A stretch of DNA of 5,908 nucleotides from positions 1 through 5,908 of the forward strand of contig CAMJMP010000063.1 of the NCBI GenBank assembly GCA_946407055.1. The letters are read 5' to 3'. The notes under the pieces are model-generated. The model had not been told where the DNA came from. It saw only the letters and a program-made list of their open reading frames with translations, and searched no databases. The DNA is from an uncultured Mycoplasmatota bacterium. GTDB lineage: Bacteria > Bacillota_I > Bacilli_A > RF39 > UBA660. The position numbers and the translations under genes were made by a program. Shown here piece by piece: positions 1 to 5,734 of the stretch (positions are counted from its first letter, which is position 1; every line of letters begins with the position of its first letter).

Positions 1-48
1 TTGCTGATTGCCGACGGCTTGCCGTCCATGTCAAGCGTCTTGTAGGTG
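1..48. other. GC-rich segment of foreign or chimeric origin at the window edge
   Basis: Seen directly: 27 of the first 48 bases are G or C, against a strongly AT-rich remainder, and the change is abrupt at about 46-50. Read on the minus strand, the glycosyltransferase frame entering from the right stops at a TGA at 33-31, while a shifted frame stays open to the edge and reads FTYKTLDMDGKPSAIS, which looks like real protein from a higher-GC genome. The tone faintly recalls secreted Bacteroidota proteins, but I cannot verify that. The segment contains a perfect inverted repeat (gacggc at 13-18, gccgtc at 21-26). Most likely this is a chimeric assembly or library join; a real recombination or insertion edge is possible but cannot be shown from 48 bases. 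Confidence 0.6.
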
Positions 49-165
49 AAATATTAAAGTAACATCATATTTATCATAATCTAATCTATTTAATAAATTA
101 CATAAAGCTGTTTCAATACCACCCAAACCCATACTATAAGCAGTAAATAATAACTTCTTTTTCAT
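31..165 (-). CDS. N-terminal fragment of a GT4-like glycosyltransferase, cut by the junction
   Basis: The ATG at 165-163 opens a frame of 44 codons that ends at a TGA at 33-31. The first ~39 residues (MKKKLLFTAYSMGLGGIETA and on to DVTLIF) match the start of GT-B family 4 glycosyltransferases: a hydrophobic first beta strand, the glycine-rich loop GLGGIETA (the usual GGxE nucleotide-sugar/acceptor loop, residues 14-21), a helix, then the second strand VTLIF. The last five codons (HLQDA) come from GC-rich foreign sequence and are not native. A Shine-Dalgarno site AGGTGAT (175-169) lies 3 nt before the ATG and overlaps the stop of the preceding gene, so it is the fifth gene of the polysaccharide operon. 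Full-length relatives have about 350-400 residues, so some 90% is missing. Whether the gene is intact in the organism cannot be told here. Confidence 0.75.
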   Translation of the reverse strand: MKKKLLFTAYSMGLGGIETALCNLLNRLDYDKYDVTLIFHLQDA

Positions 166-173
166 CTTATCAC

Positions 174-1058
174 CTAAAATCTACTTGATTTAATATATCC
201 AGGAATAACTAATAATGTTACTAGTAACTTATTAACTCCTTTAACTCCTTTAATACATTCTCTCATCTTTTTATGAGTCAAATAACTAAACAAAATATAA
301 TGCTTAATAAAATATAATTTCTTATGTTTAGTAGTATTATCTTTATTACTATAACTTAAACATTCTTTAAAAAATTCATAATAACCATATGGATACTGTT
401 TAAACATCTTTTCTATATTCTTTGAATATCCATCTTCCATATATTCACTAATTATTATTTCTTTATCTTTAAATAATAAACCATCATATTCTTGATCCCA
501 TTTGTAATAAAGTCTTGCTTCAGTTACGAACTTTTCATCATACTCTAGTGGATATTTATCTTTCTTCCTTACACTAGCTTTAAAAGTTAAAGCCATATCA
601 AAATCATATTCATATTTATTGTGAATATCAAATAGTTTAACTATTTTATTATTTAATCCTTCTACTGTATTATCTTTACCAATTAATTTTCTTTTATAAG
701 CAATACCATAAACATTCTTCTTACCTAACTTTTCATAGTCATCACTTATCATACCTAATACATCAGGCATTAAATAATCATCACTATCTATTTCAATAAC
801 AATATCCCCAGTTACATATTCTAAACCATTATTAATAGCTCTCATCTTACCTTGATTCTCTTGATAGTGATACTCTATTTTAAATTCTTCTTTTTTAATC
901 CATTTATCAACTATCTTTTTTGTATCATCTAAACTACCATCATCCATAATGATCCATTCAATATCTTTAAATGTCTTATAGTTTTCTACAATACTTTCAT
1001 ATAACTTAGGTAATAAATTACATCTATTATATGTTGCTGTTAATATTGTTATTTTCAT
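174..1058 (-). CDS. Family 2 (GT-A) glycosyltransferase, 294 aa
   Basis: This is a probable cytoplasmic or membrane-associated inverting glycosyltransferase adding one sugar to a lipid-linked repeat unit; donor and acceptor are unknown. The GT-A fold is visible: the first strand MKITILTATYNR (1-12), the nucleotide-binding MDDGS (38-42), GKMRAINNG (70-78), and the metal-binding DSD within IDSDDY (90-95). Around 176-191 (KFVTEARLYYKWDQEY) lies the segment that, in a GT2 subgroup common in gut Bacillota and Bacteroidota polysaccharide loci, carries TEA and the probable catalytic acidic residue (E180 here). It is followed by EYMEDGYSKN (205-214), resembling that subgroup's Y-x-DG-(L/Y)-S stretch. 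Residues 278-289 form a short hydrophobic tail that could touch the membrane. The start is ATG with AGGTGA at 1070-1065, and the gap to the upstream stop is 2 nt. A tandem KGVKGV (270-275) comes from a 9-bp duplication. Confidence 0.9.
   Translation of the reverse strand: MKITILTATYNRCNLLPKLYESIVENYKTFKDIEWIIMDDGSLDDTKKIVDKWIKKEEFKIEYHYQENQGKMRAINNGLEYVTGDIVIEIDSDDYLMPDVLGMISDDYEKLGKKNVYGIAYKRKLIGKDNTVEGLNNKIVKLFDIHNKYEYDFDMALTFKASVRKKDKYPLEYDEKFVTEARLYYKWDQEYDGLLFKDKEIIISEYMEDGYSKNIEKMFKQYPYGYYEFFKECLSYSNKDNTTKHKKLYFIKHYILFSYLTHKKMRECIKGVKGVNKLLVTLLVIPGYIKSSRF
232..249. repeat. Two tandem copies of a 9-bp unit inside a glycosyltransferase gene
   Basis: The unit ttaactcct occurs twice back to back (232-240, 241-249). 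On the coding strand it gives two KGV triplets near the C-terminus of the 174-1058 gene. It is in frame, so gain or loss of a unit would only lengthen or shorten a linker by three residues. Two copies can arise by chance or simple slippage. Confidence 0.6.
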
Positions 1059-1060
1059 GA

Positions 1061-2167
1061 CTATTCACCTTCTAATAAATTAATAATCTCTTTTAATACT
1101 TTCTTATTATCAAACTTTTTCTTTTTATTAACTTCTGGTTTCTTCTTTAGAATAGTTTTAATACCATTATAGATACCGTCTTCACTATTCTCTACTATCA
1201 TACTATTATCTTCATAATCTATTAATGTTTCTCTAGCTGCACTATCCGTAATCATTATATATTTATTTAATGCTTTACCTTCTAATAGTACCATTGGGTA
1301 ACCTTCATAGAATGAAGTTAACATAAAATAATCTCCCTTTTTAATATATGGATAAGGATTTTGTCTCTTACCCAATACAACAAAAGTATCTTCTAACTTT
1401 TTCTCTTTTACTTTAGCTTTTAATTCATCCATTTCTGGTCCATCACCAACAATATACATTCTATGTAATTGTTTATCTTTAATTAACTTTTCATGTACAT
1501 CTAGAAGTCTAAATAAAGCCTTTTGAGGAACGATTCTAGATACTTGAACAAATGATACTAAATCATCTTTAATATCTTTAACTTCTTCTTTATTTGCTTT
1601 TTCTAATACTAAATCAGTATTCAAGAAGTTGTAGATAACTCTCATGTTATTGTGAGCATCTGGATATTGTTTCTTAAACTTATCTAAATTATCTTGAGAA
1701 ACAAATACTAAGTCTTCATAATTCTTATAAACCTTACCACTTAATATTTTCTTTCTCTCAGCTTTCTTACCTTTACCAAATACATCTCCAATATCATTAT
1801 GTACCCAAGCAATCTTTCTAGCTTTACTTGGTGTCGATAAGATCCATGCAATAGGTCCTTCTAAGAAAGCAACTTCTATGTCATAATCTTCTTTTACAAA
1901 TCTCTTATATAATCTTCTTCTAGCAAATTTATTTACTAGTTTTAAAGATAACATCTTCTTTTCAAAGAAACTAAATTCTTCATATGGTTTATCATACATA
2001 CTAATTAACTTAACTTTTTTATTAAGTTCACTTTCAAACTCTCCATGACCATACATAGTTAAAATAGTAATATCATACTTATCACAAATATTATTAACTA
2101 TATCAACTAAAACTCTTTCTGCTCCACCAAGTTTTAAATTAGTAATACCAAATAAAATCTTCTTCAT
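1061..2167 (-). CDS. Family 4 (GT-B) glycosyltransferase, 368 aa
   Basis: This is a retaining GT-B glycosyltransferase, expected to transfer a sugar from a nucleotide-sugar donor to the growing lipid-linked oligosaccharide on the cytoplasmic face. The N-terminal acceptor domain begins with KKILFGITNLKLGGAERVL, including the LGGAE loop (13-17), and has WVHND (121-125). The C-terminal donor domain carries SRIVPQK (210-216, the usual Arg/Lys pair that binds donor phosphates), VGDGPE (240-245) and the EX7E motif (E288 to E296 in YEGYPMVLLEG). Length is normal for the family. A GTG three codons upstream (2176) lies inside the Shine-Dalgarno site AGGGTGAT, so the ATG at 2167 is preferred. That ATG follows the polymerase stop by 1 nt, implying translational coupling. 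The C-terminus is lysine-rich (341-356). Donor and acceptor cannot be read from sequence. Confidence 0.93.
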   Translation of the reverse strand: MKKILFGITNLKLGGAERVLVDIVNNICDKYDITILTMYGHGEFESELNKKVKLISMYDKPYEEFSFFEKKMLSLKLVNKFARRRLYKRFVKEDYDIEVAFLEGPIAWILSTPSKARKIAWVHNDIGDVFGKGKKAERKKILSGKVYKNYEDLVFVSQDNLDKFKKQYPDAHNNMRVIYNFLNTDLVLEKANKEEVKDIKDDLVSFVQVSRIVPQKALFRLLDVHEKLIKDKQLHRMYIVGDGPEMDELKAKVKEKKLEDTFVVLGKRQNPYPYIKKGDYFMLTSFYEGYPMVLLEGKALNKYIMITDSAARETLIDYEDNSMIVENSEDGIYNGIKTILKKKPEVNKKKKFDNKKVLKEIINLLEGE

Positions 2168-2179
2168 GTTAATCACCCT
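2165..2179 (-). promoter_or_regulatory. Ribosome binding site that fixes the GT4 start
   Basis: The coding strand reads AGGGTGAT, then TAAC, then ATG. The SD spans the end of the polymerase gene and includes its TAA stop region. The alternative GTG start at 2176-2174 is part of this SD and has no SD of its own, so the ATG at 2167 is the start. Confidence 0.7.
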
Positions 2180-3551
2180 GTTTTCTTAAACCACATAACA
2201 TACAAATCATAACTAATACACAAGTACTGCTATATATTACATATCCAGCTATAAAACTTAAACCGAATCCCAATAATAAACCAAAAATACTCATATAATA
2301 ATTTATATCTTTATATTTCTTATTTTTATATTTAATACCTTTAACAAACCAATATAATAAAGGCCCTAAATATAGCAAAACACCTAATAAACCAAAGTTT
2401 AATAATAGATATGGTATTTCCATTTCTAATATCATTTCACCATATAAATTTACATGTCCATTACCAAATAATATATATATTGGATTATGTTGTTCTTTAA
2501 CTAAATATAAATTATATATTAATTGTTGTTTACGATAATCATTACTCTTTATCTTTAACTCATTAGCTTTCTTATATAAATCTATATAAGCTGCTTTTTG
2601 TTCTTTATTCAATTGTTCATCTGTAATAAGTCCATCATTTATCTGACTAACAATTGTTATTGTATTACCAGTAACATGTGCTACTTCACCAGTATTAACA
2701 TCAACAATATCATCTTCCATTGCTTTAATCTCTTTACGTCTTTCTAATGTCTTAGATCCAACCTTCAATAATGTAGCACCTACAACTATTAAAACCAATA
2801 AAATTAAAGCAATCTTTTTCTTATCAAATTTAATTTTATCTTTCAAAGCTAATATTACTTCTAAAAGAATATAAACAATAAATATTAAAACAAATCCAAA
2901 TAAACCTGTTCTAGTTCCTACTAAGAACACTAAGAATAATGCTAATAAAACAAATACTAAAACATTCTTTATATTCTTTTCTTTAAAGATATCGTTAACA
3001 AATAAACTAAATAATAACAATAATACTGTACATAAACTATTTCCAGAAATAAACCAACTTCTATATCCTGTTCCTTCTACATATGTAGGTAAACTAGTTT
3101 TAGTTAAAATACTTACATATATCAAACCTAAATAACAACATAACATTATAAATAATGATTGCTTTAAGTAAGGTATTTTCTTTCTTTTAGCTAAATACAT
3201 GATAATAAACATTACATATATCATATATGTATAGTTAAATACATATAATGCTTCTTGCATAAATGATCCATAAGCCATACTTGTGTATAACTTTCTAAAT
3301 ATCAACAAGTGTACTACTCCATAAATTACATAACATATACCACTTATTATTAATGGCCATCTAACCTTCTTATCTTTAATAATAATATATAATGCTAATA
3401 TAACTGGGATTATAGGTCTTATTACCATTAATGGTGAAAAAGAAGCATTAGGGAACCACTCCCTATACATACAACTTAAAGCATCCAAAAAAGGACTTAT
3501 AACAATATATATGTAAAGTAAATATTCTATTTTGAATTCCTTTTTTTTCAT
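2169..3551 (-). CDS. Wzy/O-antigen-ligase-like polysaccharide polymerase, 460 aa
   Basis: This multi-pass membrane protein fits the O-antigen ligase/Wzy-type superfamily, which joins undecaprenyl-linked repeat units (or transfers chains) on the outer face of the membrane. I count about 11-12 hydrophobic segments, near residues 8-26, 42-59, 66-85, 104-121, 131-149, 168-187, 195-211, 215-236, 246-264, 376-403, 418-436 and 437-454. VGTRTG (211-216) is the familiar arginine-containing G-(T/S)-R-(T/S)-G motif between membrane helices. A long hydrophilic loop at about 265-375, ending in LFGNGHVNLYGE (361-372), matches the large external loop of these enzymes. Family assignment rests on topology and these motifs, so substrate and polymerase-versus-ligase role are open. 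The start is ATG with AGGTGA at 3561-3556, 12 nt after the upstream gene. Codons 2-4 form a run of eight A's, a possible slippage site. Gene symbol withheld because wzy is assigned by role only. Confidence 0.85.
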   Translation of the reverse strand: MKKKEFKIEYLLYIYIVISPFLDALSCMYREWFPNASFSPLMVIRPIIPVILALYIIIKDKKVRWPLIISGICYVIYGVVHLLIFRKLYTSMAYGSFMQEALYVFNYTYMIYVMFIIMYLAKRKKIPYLKQSLFIMLCCYLGLIYVSILTKTSLPTYVEGTGYRSWFISGNSLCTVLLLLFSLFVNDIFKEKNIKNVLVFVLLALFLVFLVGTRTGLFGFVLIFIVYILLEVILALKDKIKFDKKKIALILLVLIVVGATLLKVGSKTLERRKEIKAMEDDIVDVNTGEVAHVTGNTITIVSQINDGLITDEQLNKEQKAAYIDLYKKANELKIKSNDYRKQQLIYNLYLVKEQHNPIYILFGNGHVNLYGEMILEMEIPYLLLNFGLLGVLLYLGPLLYWFVKGIKYKNKKYKDINYYMSIFGLLLGFGLSFIAGYVIYSSTCVLVMICMLCGLRKQGD

Positions 3552-3563
3552 TAGTTCACCTAC

Positions 3564-4505
3564 TTAAAAATGTTTAATATAATACTTAGGCATTAGTTTA
3601 TAAACTAACTTCTTAATCTTTCTTCCGAAAGTATTGCTTAAGAGGTATTGAGAAAGATTTCTCTTTTTTAATTCCAAGAAATATTCATCAAATAAATCTC
3701 CATCTAAAGAAGAACATTTGGTAATTAATCCATTTGCCATATAACTTTTAAATATAGCTTCTTCTTCCTTAGAAACCTTTTTATCTTCATTAATACGCAC
3801 TATATTTTCATCAAATAATTGTAATGCATCAAAAGCTTTCTTTTTAAGCTTTTCAAGCTCTTTATCATTCATAATGCTTTTTTCTCTAACATAATAATTG
3901 TATAAAACTTTATTAGTACAAGAAACCTTACTAGCTTTTAAAATAACATATGGTGTTAAACCATAATCTTCATGTACTAAACCATCAGTAAATTTAAAGT
4001 TATTTTTTAACCAATAATCTCTTTTAAATGCATATGACCATAAAGCAACAAATAAATCATTTTTCATTAATGATTTAAAAGCTTCTAAGCCACCAAGATT
4101 ACTAAATTCTTCTTGTTCAATTACATTTTTAGAATCTTGATCTATAGTAGCAGCGTTAAATCTAACAATATCTGGTTTATCAGTTTCAATTATTTCATCA
4201 ATTGTTTCTAATAAATTTTCACAAACATCATCATCACTATCAACAAATACAATATATTCACCAGAAGCTTTATTAATACCATAATTCCTTGTTGTAGCAA
4301 TTCCTTCGTTTTTCTTTTTGAATCCTTTAAATCTATTATCTTTCTTAACAAATTCATCTATAATATCTTGTGAATTATCTTTTGTACCATCATTAACTAC
4401 TATTACTTCAAAATCTTCATAGCTTTGATTTAGAATACTTTCTAAACAATTTTTTAAATATTTTTCAACGTTATAAACAGGTACTATAATACTAAATTTA
4501 GACAT
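3564..4505 (-). CDS. Family 2 (GT-A) glycosyltransferase, EpsJ/WcaA-like, 313 aa
   Basis: This is a probable glycosyltransferase that adds a sugar to the lipid-linked intermediate made by the upstream TagO/WecA-like enzyme. The N-terminal GT-A domain is textbook: SKFSIIVPVYNVEKYL (2-17), the fold strand with VVNDGTKDNS (36-45), RNYGINKASGEYIVFVDSDD (73-92) containing the metal-binding DSD (89-91), and HEDY (178-181), whose acidic pair usually includes the catalytic base. The C-terminal ~100 residues are helical and lysine-rich and do not show a transmembrane helix. A longer frame opens at a GTG at 4538, but that adds 11 residues ahead of the conserved strand, has no SD, and overlaps a possible promoter. 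The ATG at 4505 has AGGTGG 4 nt upstream and gives the family's normal N-terminus. It heads the tight five-gene run. Donor sugar unknown. Confidence 0.92.
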   Translation of the reverse strand: MSKFSIIVPVYNVEKYLKNCLESILNQSYEDFEVIVVNDGTKDNSQDIIDEFVKKDNRFKGFKKKNEGIATTRNYGINKASGEYIVFVDSDDDVCENLLETIDEIIETDKPDIVRFNAATIDQDSKNVIEQEEFSNLGGLEAFKSLMKNDLFVALWSYAFKRDYWLKNNFKFTDGLVHEDYGLTPYVILKASKVSCTNKVLYNYYVREKSIMNDKELEKLKKKAFDALQLFDENIVRINEDKKVSKEEEAIFKSYMANGLITKCSSLDGDLFDEYFLELKKRNLSQYLLSNTFGRKIKKLVYKLMPKYYIKHF

Positions 4506-4515
4506 ATTACCACCT
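4503..4515 (-). promoter_or_regulatory. Ribosome binding site that fixes the GT2 start
   Basis: The coding strand reads AGGTGG, TAAT, ATG. This SD places the start at 4505, 33 bases inside the longest open frame, and agrees with the conserved N-terminus of family 2 glycosyltransferases. Confidence 0.75.
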
Positions 4516-4521
4516 AACATA

Positions 4522-4550
4522 ATTCTACCATAGAACACCTATATTCTAAA
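4522..4550 (-). promoter_or_regulatory. Possible extended -10 promoter for the glycosyltransferase/polymerase run
   Basis: On the minus strand, TGGTAGAAT (4530-4522) is a TG-n extended -10 with five of six bases matching TATAAT. A weak -35, TTTAGA (4550-4545), lies 17 bp upstream. Predicted initiation near 4515 would leave a leader of only about 10 nt that begins at the SD, which is unusually short and lowers confidence. It sits just after a terminator-like hairpin, where a new promoter would be expected. Confidence 0.35.
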
Positions 4551-4574
4551 GAAAAAACAAAGTTATAACGCCAT

Positions 4575-4606
4575 AAAAAAAAGATAAATTATTTTTTATC
4601 TTTTTT
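4575..4606 (-). terminator. A/T-rich terminator-like hairpin after the TagO/WecA gene
   Basis: Two 12-base arms (4595-4606 and 4577-4588) are perfectly complementary around a 6-nt loop. On the minus strand the 3' arm runs into a total of eight T's (4582-4575). Eleven of the twelve pairs are A-T, so the stem is weak. The upstream arm lies in the last lysine codons of the TagO/WecA gene and the stop codon is in the loop, so termination would occur right at the end of translation. It may be a leaky terminator rather than a full stop. Confidence 0.45.
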
Positions 4607-5641
4607 CTTATGTTCAAATAATATATCTGTTTTCATTACCAAGAACAGCAACAATACCATGAGTGCTAAATAAAGACCCATTGCTAGTTTCTTATCTCCT
4701 AAAACAAAGAAAACAGAAACACTAGCAAACAGAATATTAATAGCATAAATAATTAATACTGTAGCAGTAACACTAAACTTCATCTTTAATAATTGATGAT
4801 GGAAGTGTTCCTTATCAGGGGCCATAATTCCTTCACCCTTTAATAATCTTCTTAATATTGCTAAAGCCGTATCAAAGATTGGTATAGCTAGTATTACTAT
4901 TGGAATAATTAAAGTAGTTAATGTGGCTCCCTTATAACCTAATAAAGAAATAACACTTATTATAAATCCTAAGAAATAACTACCAGTATCTCCTAAGAAT
5001 ATCTTCGCAGGATGGAAATTATGTAATAAGAAACCTAATGTAGCTCCTAACATAATTAAAGATAATACTGTTTCTAATCCTTGCATTCTAAATAGAATAT
5101 AAGAAATAATTGTTATAGTAGCAAAATAAATTGCACTAACACCAGATGCTAAACCATCTAATCCATCAATTAAATTGATAGCATTTGTAATACCAACTAT
5201 AAAGAATATTGTAATTATATAATCTAATGGACTTGGAAATTTCAAATATAATCCCAAGAATGTAATATCTTTTAAAACTATATCTCCATAGAATACAACT
5301 ACACAAGCTGCTACTATTTGCAATATAAACTTAGCTTTACTCCATACTGGTTTAATATCATCAAAGATACCAGTTAATACAATAATGAATCCACCTATTA
5401 AAATAGATAACATTTGTATTGAAGTACGTGCAAACAACATATAACCGAGTAAGAATGATCCAAATATTGCCAAACCACCCATTCTAGGAATTGGTTTCTT
5501 ATGCACCTTTCTTGCATTTGGCATATCAATAGCATTTACATGAATAGCACACTTCTTTGCAAAAGGTACTAGCAATGCACTAGCTAAAAATGATATGAAC
5601 ACTACTAAAAATATATTATGTCCATTAACTATATAATTCAT
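4589..5641 (-). CDS. TagO/WecA-family undecaprenyl-phosphate sugar-1-phosphate transferase, 350 aa
   Basis: This integral membrane enzyme of the PNPT superfamily is expected to transfer GlcNAc-1-phosphate (or a related HexNAc-1-phosphate) from its UDP-sugar to undecaprenyl phosphate, starting teichoic acid, capsule or O-antigen-type polymer synthesis. Family motifs in order: NARKVHKKPIPRMGG (42-56), the Mg-binding GIFDD (91-95), NAINLIDGLDGLASG (153-167), FLGDTGSYFLG (215-225), and DKEHFHHQLL (276-285), whose HxHH histidines (279, 281, 282) mark the TagO/WecA branch rather than MraY. Roughly ten hydrophobic membrane segments run throughout, and a charged tail KKKDKK closes the protein. Length matches the family. 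The start is ATG with GTGAGGT seven nt upstream and a good promoter just before it, so it is probably transcribed separately from the upstream gene. The usual LGLS after the histidines is MKFS here. Substrate sugar is inferred. Confidence 0.95.
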   Translation of the reverse strand: MNYIVNGHNIFLVVFISFLASALLVPFAKKCAIHVNAIDMPNARKVHKKPIPRMGGLAIFGSFLLGYMLFARTSIQMLSILIGGFIIVLTGIFDDIKPVWSKAKFILQIVAACVVVFYGDIVLKDITFLGLYLKFPSPLDYIITIFFIVGITNAINLIDGLDGLASGVSAIYFATITIISYILFRMQGLETVLSLIMLGATLGFLLHNFHPAKIFLGDTGSYFLGFIISVISLLGYKGATLTTLIIPIVILAIPIFDTALAILRRLLKGEGIMAPDKEHFHHQLLKMKFSVTATVLIIYAINILFASVSVFFVLGDKKLAMGLYLALMVLLLFLVMKTDILFEHKKKDKK

Positions 5642-5648
5642 ATATCTA

Positions 5649-5655
5649 ACCTCAC
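5649..5655 (-). promoter_or_regulatory. Ribosome binding site of the TagO/WecA gene
   Basis: GTGAGGT lies 7 nt before the ATG at 5641. Unlike the downstream genes, which use AGGTGA-type sites, its pairing core is GAGGT. Confidence 0.6.
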
Positions 5656-5661
5656 AATTAT

Positions 5662-5689
5662 ATTATACCTTAAACCTTGACTATTTAAA
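5662..5689 (-). promoter_or_regulatory. Sigma-A-type promoter of the TagO/WecA gene
   Basis: On the minus strand a perfect -10, TATAAT (5667-5662), has TTTAAA (5689-5684, four of six matches to TTGACA) 16 bp upstream. Initiation is predicted near 5655, giving a leader of about 14 nt that starts at the SD. It lies between an intrinsic terminator and the gene start, the expected place. No operator or riboswitch fits in the remaining space. Confidence 0.65.
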
Positions 5690-5704
5690 AGATTAATTGT
5701 ATAC

Positions 5705-5734
5705 AAAAAAAATATGAGTTCACGCACTCATATT
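5705..5734 (-). terminator. Intrinsic terminator of the upstream gene
   Basis: On the minus strand AATATGAGT (5734-5726) pairs perfectly with ACTCATATT (5719-5711) across the 6-nt loop GCGTGA, and the 3' arm merges into a run of eight T's (5712-5705). The stem begins at the stop codon of the upstream gene. The U-tract is on the minus-strand side only, so it works in that direction and separates that gene from the TagO/WecA transcript. Confidence 0.85.

Noticed and set aside
43..50. taggtgaa at the junction is the reverse complement of ttcaccta at 3555-3562, suggesting a recombination microhomology
   Set aside because: An 8-base match across 5.9 kb is expected by chance, and the second site is an ordinary SD of the polymerase gene.
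217..228. Perfect 12-bp palindrome gttactagtaac inside the 174-1058 gene
   Set aside because: It encodes ordinary LLVT residues in frame, has no partner copy and no nearby promoter; short A/T-rich palindromes are common by chance.
2168..2176. Overlap of the GT4 gene with the polymerase gene through a GTG start at 2176
   Set aside because: The GTG is part of the SD of the ATG at 2167; with that start the genes are 1 nt apart and do not overlap.
2467..2478. Short alternating AT run in the polymerase gene as a possible microsatellite
   Set aside because: It is only about five dinucleotides long, lies in frame within IYILFG and is unremarkable in so AT-rich a sequence.
4506..4538. Eleven-residue N-terminal extension of the GT2 gene from a GTG at 4538
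   Set aside because: It has no SD, precedes the conserved first strand, and overlaps a possible -10 element; the ATG at 4505 has a good SD.
4589..5641. MraY (peptidoglycan lipid I synthase) as the identity of the PNPT enzyme
   Set aside because: The HxHH segment DKEHFHHQLL and NARKVHKKPIPRMGG are of TagO/WecA type; MraY carries a PLHHH-type motif instead.
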